The notes below the pieces were generated by a model. That model ran no database searches, was not told the origin of the DNA, and saw only the letters and a program-made list of their open reading frames with translations. 64,000 nt of DNA, from positions 1 through 64,000 of IMG/VR virus record IMGVR_UViG_3300023239_000322; one strand, written 5' to 3'. Made by a program: the position numbers and the translations under genes. The stretch comes from a virus. This document shows positions 40,827 through 48,822 of this stretch, piece by piece; positions within the stretch are counted from its first letter, which is position 1, and each line of letters opens with the position of its first letter.

Positions 40827-41339
40827 ATGAAAAAACTTACTTTACTATTATTTTTATTATTCTCAACATCAGCATACTCACAACAGACGCAATATTTAGG
40901 GATGAGTCCGGGGCATTGTGCGTTAGCAGATCTTGAACCCTATGTTGAATATTCACAAAACACCAATACAGGCACAGGTCAAAATCTGAGTGGATATCTT
41001 GATGATCGTGCAACTGTAGGTATTAGATTGCGGATCCCGCTTTTTGGAACCTGTACTACACGGTATCAAAAAATCATGTTGGAAAATGAATTACTAAAAC
41101 AACAGATGGAATTGCTTAAACAGTGTGCAAAATATCAAAACTTAGAACTAGGACCTCAGTTTTCAGAAGTTAGTAGAATGTGTGCAGGGGTTAACGTGAA
41201 GCCAGGCTATGAGGAAGTTCATACTACACTTGACATGCTACCACCAAGAGAAGTTATTACTAACGGCCCCCTTGGTGAGGAACCACCTGACATGGAAGAA
41301 TTCCAGTTCATGCGTGAAGAAGAAGAACTGTTTGAATAA
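40827..41339 (+). CDS. Secreted envelope protein with coiled-coil segment, unknown
   Basis: 170 aa from the ATG at 40827 (MKKLTLLLFLLFSTSAYSQ, signal peptide, cut near YSQ). Mature part: DDRATVGIRLRIPLFGTCTT resembles the first strand of TolC-type outer-membrane efflux proteins, followed by a helical RYQKIMLENELLKQQMELLK coiled coil and a Pro/Glu-rich tail. It overlaps the upstream gene, so they are probably partners across the periplasm. Function unknown. Confidence 0.55.
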   Translation: MKKLTLLLFLLFSTSAYSQQTQYLGMSPGHCALADLEPYVEYSQNTNTGTGQNLSGYLDDRATVGIRLRIPLFGTCTTRYQKIMLENELLKQQMELLKQCAKYQNLELGPQFSEVSRMCAGVNVKPGYEEVHTTLDMLPPREVITNGPLGEEPPDMEEFQFMREEEELFE

Positions 41340-41347
41340 CAAATAGA

Positions 41348-41376
41348 GTGACATCAACCTGAATTAAGCGTATAAT
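41348..41376 (+). promoter_or_regulatory. Sigma70-type promoter
   Basis: GTGACA (41348-41353), 17-nt spacer, TATAAT (41371-41376): 11 of 12 bases. Transcription would begin near 41383, 15 nt before the ATG at 41398 with its AAAGGAG site. Confidence 0.75.
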
Positions 41377-41397
41377 ACTATGCTTAAAGGAGATATC

Positions 41398-41601
41398 ATG
41401 TTATACGAACTTATTTTAGTAACCGCAATGGGTGTTAGCAACGTAGCCACATTCAGTAACGAGTACGAGTGTTTGACCTACGCTGATGAATGGCGGCTCC
41501 AGAACGTAAAAGCAGGATGCGTTCCAGTGCAAGATCCAGAAATGCAACTTGGGAAAATACTTGACATGATGAACAGGCTAACCGCAGAGGACTACGAGTA
41601 A
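41398..41601 (+). CDS. Small protein with hydrophobic N terminus, unknown
   Basis: 67 aa from the ATG at 41398, chosen for its AAAGGAG site; a start at 41380 is 18 nt upstream inside the promoter region. It begins with a weak signal-like segment (LYELILVTAMGVSNVAT) and has two Cys (YECLTY, AGCVPV), so it may be a periplasmic disulfide-bonded peptide. The stop overlaps the next start (TAATG). Confidence 0.55.
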   Translation: MLYELILVTAMGVSNVATFSNEYECLTYADEWRLQNVKAGCVPVQDPEMQLGKILDMMNRLTAEDYE

Positions 41602-41816
41602 TGGGAATAACCGTCACAGCACAGACACTAGAAAGAATAAAAGCCAACCCACAGGCACATGCAGTATTACTGGAACTGTGGGAACGCAGTTTTGGTGGCA
41701 ATATATCAGTTACTCAAGTACAGGAAAAACTTGTTGAGTCTAACCTAATCGATACTGGTAACGAGGATATTGAGTTTGTTATATCTTCTATTAGGCTTAA
41801 TATTGGCAGTCAGTAG
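41601..41816 (+). CDS. Small helical protein, unknown
   Basis: 71 aa, no Cys, helix-rich (AQTLERIKANPQAHAVLLELW). Overlaps the upstream gene by 1 nt. No motif is recognised; it belongs to the short run leading to the ferredoxin/IscA area. Confidence 0.5.
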   Translation: MGITVTAQTLERIKANPQAHAVLLELWERSFGGNISVTQVQEKLVESNLIDTGNEDIEFVISSIRLNIGSQ

Positions 41817-41856
41817 TACCCCATAAACCTAAAATCAGATTTGGAGGTTATTCAGA

Positions 41857-41940
41857 ATGTATAGAACACATTATAGACATACGCAAGTATGTTCCGATCA
41901 GGGTCGGCAATCCCTACAGGGAGGGCTAGGCGGACTATGA
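41857..41940 (+). CDS. Possible 27-codon leader ORF upstream of the ferredoxin gene
   Basis: An ATG at 41857 with a GGAGG site 7 nt upstream opens a 27-residue frame whose TGA stop overlaps the ferredoxin ATG (ATGA, 41937-41940). The peptide ([10 protein letters not shown]...) is basic and unlike the neighbouring proteins. The same stretch folds well as RNA, so either a coupled leader peptide or a non-coding leader is possible. Confidence 0.35.
   Translation: MYRTHYRHTQVCSDQGRQSLQGGLGGL
41877..41922 (+). ncRNA. Candidate structured leader RNA with alternative pairings over the ferredoxin Shine-Dalgarno
   Basis: Three hairpins follow each other: ACATAC-GCAA-GTATGT (41877-41892, GNRA tetraloop), CCGA-TCAGGG-TCGG (41894-41907) and TCCC-TACA-GGGA (41911-41922). 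CCCT (41912-41915) can pair either with AGGG at 41918-41921, covering the GGAGG before the ferredoxin start, or with AGGG at 41900-41903, which would free it. The stretch is richer in GC than its surroundings. No known riboswitch class is recognised. Confidence 0.4.
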
Positions 41941-42275
41941 CATATATCGTGAACGACGCTTGTATTAAATGCAAGTATACAGATTGTGTTGAAGTCTGCC
42001 CTTAGCTAGTAGACTGTTTTTACGATGCAGGAACAATGCTGGTAATTAATCCTGAAGAGTGCATTGACTGTGGTGTGTGTGAGCCAGAGTGCCCAGCAGG
42101 AGCGATTAAAGCAGACACAAATATGTCTGAAGAACTAGAGTTCTTCCTACAGTATTCTATAGAACAAAGCAAGGACAAGGAACCTGTTACTAAAACGTCT
42201 GAGCCTTACCCAGATGCTGATGATCTAAATCCTGTGTTAAATACTAGTATAGGAAACAAGAGGCACTTACTATGA
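41937..42275 (+). pseudogene. Second FdxA-type ferredoxin, interrupted by an in-frame amber codon
   Basis: Reading from 41937 gives [22 protein letters not shown], then TAG CTA (42003-42008), then VDCFYDAG, INPEECIDCGVCEPECPAGA and an acidic tail. The intact copy at 24443 runs CP-VDCF without the six bases, so TAGCTA (a palindrome) is an in-frame insertion. The rest of the frame is open and typical, including the acidic C-terminal helix. Either the gene is freshly broken, or the amber codon is read through. TAG is a normal stop elsewhere in this window, so a reassigned code is unlikely. The next in-frame ATG (42036) would lack cluster-1 cysteines. Confidence 0.8.
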
Positions 42276-42595
42276 TTGAAATAACTGAATCAGCTTTAAC
42301 TAAATTAACTACTATTTTAAATGAGGAAAACCCTGGATCAAAGTTACGTATCTTTATTCAGGGCGGTGGATGCTCAGGCTTCCAGTACGGCTTTGCTATT
42401 GAGCAAACTCAGGAAGAAGACGACTTCGTTATAACGGAAGGTGATGTTAGTGTACTGGTGGACTCAATGAGTAGCGCATACCTCCAGGGAGTTACAATAG
42501 GTTACGAACAAGATATCAATGGTGATAACTTTACTATAAAAAATCCCAATGCCGCATCTACTTGCGGATGCGGATCATCATTTACTCCAAGCTAA
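42272..42595 (+). CDS. A-type Fe-S carrier (IscA/ErpA-like)
   Basis: 107 aa. The three family cysteines are in GGGCSGFQYGF and STCGCGSSF. The length (107-110) and fold segments (KLRIFIQGGG, VLVDSMSSAYLQGVTIGY) match IscA/HesB proteins, which receive Fe-S clusters and pass them to target enzymes. It overlaps the ferredoxin frame by 4 nt, and a phage with five radical SAM proteins may need it. Start ATG at 42272. Confidence 0.92.
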   Translation: MIEITESALTKLTTILNEENPGSKLRIFIQGGGCSGFQYGFAIEQTQEEDDFVITEGDVSVLVDSMSSAYLQGVTIGYEQDINGDNFTIKNPNAASTCGCGSSFTPS

Positions 42596-42601
42596 ACTTA
42601 G

Positions 42602-42647
42602 TCCTTGATTACTGAAACTAATAAATAACAGTAACAGTAATCAAGGA
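42602..42647 (+). repeat. 13-bp inverted repeat with a late-type promoter box in its loop
   Basis: TCCTTGATTACTG (42602-42614) and CAGTAATCAAGGA (42635-42647) are perfect complements around a 20-nt loop that contains AATAAATA (42620-42627). The fibre gene begins 9 nt after the right arm. The fold could act as terminator for the IscA operon, as a binding site for a regulator, or both; there is no T-tract. Confidence 0.6.
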
Positions 42648-42656
42648 TACTTTAAT

Positions 42657-43043
42657 ATGGCAAGACAACTTATTAATATTGGATCTAGTGCCAACGATGG
42701 CACAGGCGACCCTATAAGATCAGCATTTGATAAAATAAACGATAACTTCCAGGAAGTTTATGGCGCATCAGCCGTTGGAACAAACATAGACATTAGTAGC
42801 AATACCATCGCAAGCACTAATACTAACGGCAACATCACACTAGATCCTAACGGTACAGGACTGGTTGTTATAGATGATGACCAGTTTAAAATTAGTACAA
42901 GTAAGACGCCAGCCGCAAGCATAGGCGCAAGTGGTGATGTTGCAGGACTGGTAGCATGGGACAGCAGTTACATCTATGTTTGTACAGGAACCTACGACGG
43001 ATCAACAGCAATTTGGGCAAGAACCGCTATAAGCACTTGGTAA
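42657..43043 (+). CDS. Short tail-fibre-like protein
   Basis: 128 aa. It begins with the phage fibre N-terminal motif INIGSSANDGTGDPIRSAFD, which recurs in the next protein and in many marine T4-like fibres, followed by a beta-repeat SNTIASTNTNGNITLDPNGT and a C-terminal module (GDVAGLVAWDSSYIYVCTG) also found in 47567. Probably a baseplate-attached minor fibre or a trimming product used for diversification. Confidence 0.8.
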   Translation: MARQLINIGSSANDGTGDPIRSAFDKINDNFQEVYGASAVGTNIDISSNTIASTNTNGNITLDPNGTGLVVIDDDQFKISTSKTPAASIGASGDVAGLVAWDSSYIYVCTGTYDGSTAIWARTAISTW

Positions 43044-43052
43044 GGATAAACA

Positions 43053-45068
43053 ATGGCAAGACAGACAATTAACATAGGTACCATTCAGAATGACGGCACG
43101 GGAGATAAACTCCGTGATGCTATGGACAAAGTCAATGATAACTTCCTAGAGCTCTATACTGAACTAGGGGGCGAATCATTAAGCAACCTAGACATTAGTG
43201 GTAATACTTTAAGTTCAGCGAACTCTAATGGGGACATTATCTTAGACCCCAATGGCACTGGAAAAGTTAAGATAGATAATCTTGCTATCTCAGGTAACAC
43301 GCTCTCAAGTACAGATACTAACGGCAATATAACACTGGATCCAGCTGGTACGGGTAGTGTTGTATTGGATAGTCCAGTCAGTATTACAGGTACTCTAACA
43401 CTAAGCACATCATTAAGTGCCAATGTCATTGGAAATTTAACAGGTGATGTTACTGGCACAGTTAGTAGTATCAGCAACCACACAACAACTAATCTTATTG
43501 AAGGCACAAATTTATATTACACTAATACTAGAGCAAGAGCCGCATTAAGTGCGACAGGCAGTATTAGTTACGATAGCGGAAGTGGTGTAATTAGTTACAC
43601 AGAATCAGTAACTAGTGTTAATGGTGAAACAGGCGCAGTTGTATTGACTCTGAGCGATATAGCGGTAGATGGTCAACTTGATGGAGACCTAGTAGGTAGT
43701 GTGTTTGGCAACGACAGTACTATTCTAGTAGATGGTGGTGCTAACGAAATAGTTGGTACTATTAATTCCACAAGTGGCACAATTACAACACTAAATGCAA
43801 CAACAATTACGGGATTTACAACATTAACTGGTGCAGGCGATGCAATTATTACTGCTGGTGTGTTCTATGGTGATGAAACACAAGTAGACAGATACTTGAT
43901 GAAAGATTCATCTATTGTTATAGATGAAACAGGAACACTACTTGCTGATATAAACAACAGCACATCAGCAACCTTCTCTGGCACAGTAAATTTAAACGGC
44001 GCCACAGTATCCAACGCCTCATTTAACTTAACTGGTAACTTAACTGGTGTTGTAGACGGTGACTTAATTGGTAGTGTATTTGGTGATGACAGTACAACAA
44101 TTATTGATGGTATTAATAAAACAGGAACACTTACTGAATTAGATGTAGATGATATAAACATCGATGGTAATACAATTAGTGCCGCTGGTGCCGCATCCAA
44201 TCAGAATCTTATCTTAAATGTTAAGGGTGTTGCCGCATTAGAGACAAACTCAGATACAATTTCGTTTCAACCAAGAACAGACTTTGGACTTGATGGTATT
44301 GGTGCGGTTGGTGATGCAGACAACTTATTCAGTCAGAACGATGACTATCTATACAAATCAACAGTTGCATATGACGGCAGTACACTAATTTGGAAACGTG
44401 CAAAGTTACGTTATTTTAACGAACCACTATTTTATGTTGGGGCAGATGACAGCACAATGCGTGGTGTTGGTGACCTAGAAGGTATTAAGATTATAGGTGG
44501 TACCAATGTAAGCACATCAAGTGACGCTGAAGGTAACATTACAATCGACGCAACTGATACAGGTATTACAGATGTAGTCAGTGATACGACGCCTCAACTA
44601 GGTGGCGACTTAGATGTAAACGGATTTAAGATTACTACAGCACGTAGCAACGAAGACCTACAACTAGAACCGAACGGCACTGGTACAGTTGTAATTAACA
44701 GTGGCCTAAGACTAGAAGAAGGCACACAAGACAGATTTAGCACACTAACTGGGGCCACTGGCACAGTAGCACATGATTGCGCAAACGGAAACATATTTTA
44801 CCACACAAGTATTAGTGCTAACTTCACTGCAAACTTTACAAACTTACAATTAGACACAAGTTATGCTACAGCAGTCACATTGGTATTGGTGCAGGGCGGC
44901 ACAGCATATATTCCAAACGTAGTACAGATAGGTGGTGCGGGCCAAACTATTAATTGGCAAGGCAATTCAGAACCTACTGGAACTACAAGTCGTGTAGATA
45001 CTGTTTCGTTAACTATTCTCAATAACAGCGGAAGTTATACTGTGCTTGGACAACTAACGGACTTTTAA
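43053..45068 (+). CDS. Tail fibre/adhesin
   Basis: 671 aa. The same N-terminal INIGTIQNDGTGDKLRDAMD motif anchors the fibre; then repeats of TNGNITLDPAGTGSV and DGDLIGSVFGDDST type (beta-helix-like), with a receptor-binding C terminus (residues ~550-671: ALVLVQGGTAYIP, NSEPTGTTSRVDT). The DQDDYLYKSTVAYDGSTLIWKRA segment near residue 430 echoes the C-terminal module of the two short fibre proteins, so that module has moved inside this one. Start has an AAGG site. Confidence 0.85.
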   Translation: MARQTINIGTIQNDGTGDKLRDAMDKVNDNFLELYTELGGESLSNLDISGNTLSSANSNGDIILDPNGTGKVKIDNLAISGNTLSSTDTNGNITLDPAGTGSVVLDSPVSITGTLTLSTSLSANVIGNLTGDVTGTVSSISNHTTTNLIEGTNLYYTNTRARAALSATGSISYDSGSGVISYTESVTSVNGETGAVVLTLSDIAVDGQLDGDLVGSVFGNDSTILVDGGANEIVGTINSTSGTITTLNATTITGFTTLTGAGDAIITAGVFYGDETQVDRYLMKDSSIVIDETGTLLADINNSTSATFSGTVNLNGATVSNASFNLTGNLTGVVDGDLIGSVFGDDSTTIIDGINKTGTLTELDVDDINIDGNTISAAGAASNQNLILNVKGVAALETNSDTISFQPRTDFGLDGIGAVGDADNLFSQNDDYLYKSTVAYDGSTLIWKRAKLRYFNEPLFYVGADDSTMRGVGDLEGIKIIGGTNVSTSSDAEGNITIDATDTGITDVVSDTTPQLGGDLDVNGFKITTARSNEDLQLEPNGTGTVVINSGLRLEEGTQDRFSTLTGATGTVAHDCANGNIFYHTSISANFTANFTNLQLDTSYATAVTLVLVQGGTAYIPNVVQIGGAGQTINWQGNSEPTGTTSRVDTVSLTILNNSGSYTVLGQLTDF

Positions 45069-45092
45069 CCCATACTGCACCAGCACCGTAAG

Positions 45093-45100
45093 TATAAATA
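45093..45100 (+). promoter_or_regulatory. Exact T4-late promoter box TATAAATA
   Basis: All eight bases match the T4 late consensus, followed by CACTAT. It lies 20 nt before the GTG start of the next fibre gene, which has an AAGGAG site. Confidence 0.75.
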
Positions 45101-45120
45101 CACTATAAGGAGTTTTTATA

Positions 45121-47556
45121 GTGGCAAAACCAGTTTGGCAAACACCTGAAGGTGATTTGGGTATCATTGCAGAACGTCAATTTTACAATCTACGTTTTGA
45201 TGTCAATGACTCGGATCAGCCTATTAGTCCCTCGTTAACGTACACTATTACAGCAGGAGCGTTGCCACGTGGCCTCAGTCTTAAAGACGATGGGTTTATT
45301 GAAGGTACTCCTACAAAAAATAAAGTATTCTTAAGAGGTGTTCCGTTAGATGTTGGACAGAACGAGACCAGCAGATTTGCGGTTAGAGTATCCACTCCAA
45401 GCGGTCATATTGCAGACAGAACTTTTCAGTTAACCGTTACAGGTCAAAACCCGCCTAATATTACTACTTTATCGCAACGCCTGGGTATTGTATATGACGG
45501 CACTTTCTTTAGTTTCCAACTACTTGCTGTTGACTTAGATATTGATGACATAATTACGTGGTCATTTTCTACTGGTGAACTTCCGCCAGGACTAACAGTT
45601 AGTACAACAGGATTAATATCTGGTTATACAACACCACAAGCACTTATTGCTAATCCTAATCCTGGATTTGATTTCCAAGAGTGGGACGAATTTCCCTGGG
45701 ATAATTCAAGTCCCAGTGTTAATAAAACATATAGTTTTGAAATTAGTGCAACAGACGGCAAGGACTTTGACGTAGCCACTTATACTATTGAAGTATTAAG
45801 TAAAGATACATTGACTGCTGACGCAGAAGATTTTACAGCAGATCACCAAGACTTACTTACAACAGACACTGACAACAAACGACTGCCAGTATTACGGTAT
45901 GCGCCGACCACACTGGGTACGATATTGCATGATAATTACTTTGCATATAAATTTGATGGCTTTGATTTTGATGGTGACCGCATAACATATGCGTTATCCT
46001 TGGGTTCAGGCTCCCTATATGACGACGGTGGCTTTGATTCTCAGAGATATTCTGGCGGAGACTTTATTGCTCCCCCTGGACTAACCCTAAATGCCGACAC
46101 CGGTTGGCTACATGGATACATACCTATCCAGGCACTTACGCAACAAGAATTTACATTTGGTATTCAGGTAGAAAAGGCAGAGTTTAACGATTACCAGAGC
46201 GACGTTGAAATCGTTACCTTAACACTAGTTACTGATTTGCTAAGATTAGTTACATGGGCAACTCCTGCGGCACTGGGATCAATAGAAAATGGTGCAGTAA
46301 GTGAATTATACGTGGAAGCGACTAATCCATTGGATAGAACGTTATACTACAGATTAAAAAGAGGCGAGTTAAATAGACTACCTCAAGGTCTTAAATTATT
46401 AGACAACGGGCTTATTGTAGGTCGATGTAGTTTTAATGTTTTCCAACTAGATAGTGGTGATATTTCTTTTGACACAGATACGTTATCGTTCGATACTACC
46501 TTTACAAGTACTATAGAGGCATATGACTTAGAAGGGGAAATTACTGTAACCAGAGACTTTACTATTACTATTACCGTTGCTAATACCAAACCGTATGAAG
46601 ATTTATACTTTGTAAGCAGAACTAAGAATACTGATAGGTCAAGTTTTACATCATTATTAAACAATGCTAATATTTTCCCTGCAACTAAGATTTATAGATC
46701 GTCAGATCCGTATTTTGGTAAGCAGACAGATTTAAGATTTATGGTTGCTACCGGGTTAGAGCCCAAGTCAGTAAATCAATACGTAGCAGGAATGAGTAAA
46801 AACCACTACAACAAGAAATTAAAGTTTGGAGGTATAGGGTCCGCCAGAGCACTAAACACTGATGGAACTACCAGATACGAAGTTGTCTATGTGGAAATAA
46901 CAGACGATCAGGAAAATACCCTGGGAAAAAGCACGAGTAGTTCATTAAATCTTTCTAACAAAATAGATAATACACTTAGTGTAGACAAAGGTTACATAGA
47001 TGTGTCGTCAGGGCACTGGCAAGCAAGTGCAACTAATGAGTACCTGGTGTACCCAAATAGTATATTAAACATGCAACAAGCAATGGTTACTGGTGTTGGC
47101 CAATCTAACGTTGGCACATTACCAGACTGGCAAACAAGTAAACAAAAAAATGATCAGACTCTAAACTACAAGCACTATGCTATACTAGCATATGTTACAT
47201 CAGGCAATGCGGAACAAATAGCATTCCTGTTAACTAGACACATTGCCAATAATAATTTTGATTTTAAAGACATAAAATGGGAAACAGACAGATACGTTCA
47301 TGATCTTAACTTGAGCAAGAATTACGATAAATCTCTGGGCGTGTTTACTTCTGCTGGAGAAACATCATTTGATGAGGATGGGGTTAAATACGGAGCAGAG
47401 ACAACTTTTGACGGTGCAGGCACTAAGTTTGTTAAATATAAAGATGTATACGAAGAGCCCGATCAGAACGATAAATACTTGGTATTTCCGAGAAGAGGCA
47501 TATTCGGACGAGAACCAAACGTAGACTACGAACTAATACAGTATCAGACAGATTAA
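45121..47556 (+). CDS. Large fibre protein with Ig/He_PIG-like modules
   Basis: 811 aa. Four modules carry the He_PIG-type pattern: AGALPRGLSLKDDGFIEGTP (45-64), GELPPGLTVSTTGLISG, PPGLTLNADTGWLHG and LPQGLKLLDNGLIVGRC. These Ig-like folds act as elongating or sugar-binding parts of surface proteins. The C-terminal ~300 residues have another composition (YKHYAILAYV, VHDLNLSKNYDKSL) and may be the receptor-binding head. The GTG start has AAGGAG. Likely long tail fibre or spike in the host-recognition set. Confidence 0.8.
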   Translation: MAKPVWQTPEGDLGIIAERQFYNLRFDVNDSDQPISPSLTYTITAGALPRGLSLKDDGFIEGTPTKNKVFLRGVPLDVGQNETSRFAVRVSTPSGHIADRTFQLTVTGQNPPNITTLSQRLGIVYDGTFFSFQLLAVDLDIDDIITWSFSTGELPPGLTVSTTGLISGYTTPQALIANPNPGFDFQEWDEFPWDNSSPSVNKTYSFEISATDGKDFDVATYTIEVLSKDTLTADAEDFTADHQDLLTTDTDNKRLPVLRYAPTTLGTILHDNYFAYKFDGFDFDGDRITYALSLGSGSLYDDGGFDSQRYSGGDFIAPPGLTLNADTGWLHGYIPIQALTQQEFTFGIQVEKAEFNDYQSDVEIVTLTLVTDLLRLVTWATPAALGSIENGAVSELYVEATNPLDRTLYYRLKRGELNRLPQGLKLLDNGLIVGRCSFNVFQLDSGDISFDTDTLSFDTTFTSTIEAYDLEGEITVTRDFTITITVANTKPYEDLYFVSRTKNTDRSSFTSLLNNANIFPATKIYRSSDPYFGKQTDLRFMVATGLEPKSVNQYVAGMSKNHYNKKLKFGGIGSARALNTDGTTRYEVVYVEITDDQENTLGKSTSSSLNLSNKIDNTLSVDKGYIDVSSGHWQASATNEYLVYPNSILNMQQAMVTGVGQSNVGTLPDWQTSKQKNDQTLNYKHYAILAYVTSGNAEQIAFLLTRHIANNNFDFKDIKWETDRYVHDLNLSKNYDKSLGVFTSAGETSFDEDGVKYGAETTFDGAGTKFVKYKDVYEEPDQNDKYLVFPRRGIFGREPNVDYELIQYQTD

Positions 47557-47566
47557 GGAACTATAA

Positions 47567-48313
47567 ATGGCCAGTAATATTAATCCAAATACCATTGACG
47601 GCTTGTATCCAGTAGCTGGACAAGACAATGACAGTCAAGGTTTTAGAGACAATTTCACAAATTCTAAAAATAACTTTACGTATGCTAAGACAGAACTTGA
47701 AGACTTGCAAAGTAAAGTTATTCTTAAGTCCGCATTGTCGGGTGGTTCACTTGACAATGACATGAACGATGCGCTTATTAAAGCGGCTAAGATACAAGAC
47801 TTTTCAGAAGCAAGGCTTGACAAAGGCTCAACCTCAGGCACAATGACTTTCAGCCATACTGAGGGACATTACCAAACTGTAACAGCAACGGGTTCATTAA
47901 CGTTTGCGTTTAGTAATTTCCCCCCAGCAGGACAGTTGGGACGAATCAAAGTAGAGGTTACAATTAGCAACGTGGGCCACACAGTAACATTACCCACAGC
48001 AGTAAGTATCGGACACGAAAACATCGCAGGTATTAGCTCAAGAGTTATTACTTTTGATGAAGTAGGCACCTATATTTTTGAATTTACCACAGAAGACAAT
48101 GGCTCAGCAATTGCAGTAAACGATATTACACGAAATTTAACAAGAATACATGCAAACAGACTTAGATTAAACACCGTAACGCCAGCAAACATTGGACAGG
48201 CAGGCGACGTGGCAGGGTTGCTCGCTATTGATGCTTCCTATGTGTATGTATGTACAGGCATTTACGATGGCTCCACAGTAATTTGGAAGAGGGCGGGAGT
48301 TAGCGCATACTAA
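47567..48313 (+). CDS. Tail fibre-like protein
   Basis: 248 aa. Opens NINPNTIDGLYPVAGQDNDS and FRDNFTNSKNNFTYAK, the typical start of phage fibre proteins. The last ~35 residues (QAGDVAGLLAIDASYVYVCTG, YDGSTVIWKRAG) match the end of the 128-aa fibre protein at 42657, indicating exchange of a C-terminal cassette. The middle part is a small beta domain. Last gene of the fibre set; a strong terminator follows. Confidence 0.8.
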   Translation: MASNINPNTIDGLYPVAGQDNDSQGFRDNFTNSKNNFTYAKTELEDLQSKVILKSALSGGSLDNDMNDALIKAAKIQDFSEARLDKGSTSGTMTFSHTEGHYQTVTATGSLTFAFSNFPPAGQLGRIKVEVTISNVGHTVTLPTAVSIGHENIAGISSRVITFDEVGTYIFEFTTEDNGSAIAVNDITRNLTRIHANRLRLNTVTPANIGQAGDVAGLLAIDASYVYVCTGIYDGSTVIWKRAGVSAY

Positions 48314-48339
48314 CCTAAGTTAAAATAAACGGGGAAACG

Positions 48340-48360
48340 GGCTAGTAAACTAGCCTTTTT
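48340..48360 (+). terminator. Fibre-set terminator
   Basis: GGCTAGT (48340-48346) and ACTAGCC (48349-48355) flank AA, followed by TTTTT. It is only a few nucleotides before the next promoter. Confidence 0.85.
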
Positions 48361-48362
48361 CT

Positions 48363-48391
48363 TTGACTTTATCATCGGCTTTAGTTATAAT
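48363..48391 (+). promoter_or_regulatory. Sigma70-type promoter for mazG
   Basis: TTGACT (48363-48368), 17-nt spacer, TATAAT (48386-48391): 11 of 12 bases. Start near 48398; a GGAG site precedes the ATG at 48410. Confidence 0.8.
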
Positions 48392-48409
48392 AACATACAA
48401 GGAGAGCAC

Positions 48410-48814
48410 ATGATAGACTTAAACAAGTACAAGGATTTTGTTGCAGAAGTAACAAGCGAACAATCCAATATTACAGGAAGACTGGTAGAAACCCTCGCTA
48501 GTCTCAACATACACACAGACATTAATCCAGCACTGTTACTTACAGCCGCTCTTGGATTGGCCGCAGAGTCAGGTGAGTTTGCAGAGATACCTAAAAAGAT
48601 TATATTCCAAGGCAAACCGTGTGACGAAGATGCTATATTCCATATGAAACGTGAACTTGGTGATGTTGCGTGGTACTGGATAAATGCTTGTAGAGCACTT
48701 AACCTAGATCCAAACGACGTAATAGAAGAAAACATTAAGAAGTTGGAGTCACGTTATCCAGGTGGCAAGTTTGATGCACACTATAGTGAAAACAGGCATG
48801 AAGGCGACTTATAA
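48410..48814 (+). CDS. mazG: MazG-like nucleotide pyrophosphohydrolase
   Basis: 134 aa. The active-site pairs are in AAESGEFAEIPKKI (ExxE...) and MKRELGDVAWYWINAC (ExxD). The ESRYPGGKFDAHYSEN tail and the length are typical of marine-phage MazG. The substrate range of these enzymes is debated; they may remove dGTP/dCTP or ppGpp-type nucleotides. The gene starts a new transcription unit, and its TAA stop (48812-48814) is part of an exact TATAAATA box. Confidence 0.88.
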   Translation: MIDLNKYKDFVAEVTSEQSNITGRLVETLASLNIHTDINPALLLTAALGLAAESGEFAEIPKKIIFQGKPCDEDAIFHMKRELGDVAWYWINACRALNLDPNDVIEENIKKLESRYPGGKFDAHYSENRHEGDL

Positions 48815-48817
48815 ATA
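48810..48817 (+). promoter_or_regulatory. Exact T4-late promoter box TATAAATA, leaderless geometry
   Basis: All eight bases match. The box contains the mazG stop codon, and the ATG at 48823 follows after 5 nt with no ribosome-binding site. Confidence 0.65.
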
Positions 48818-48822
48818 ACAAT

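Noticed and set aside
41937-42275. TAG as a reassigned (non-stop) codon in this phage
   Set aside because: TAG is the natural end of other complete genes here (for example 938, 5055, 24769 and 38983), so reassignment does not fit; a local insertion explains the frame.
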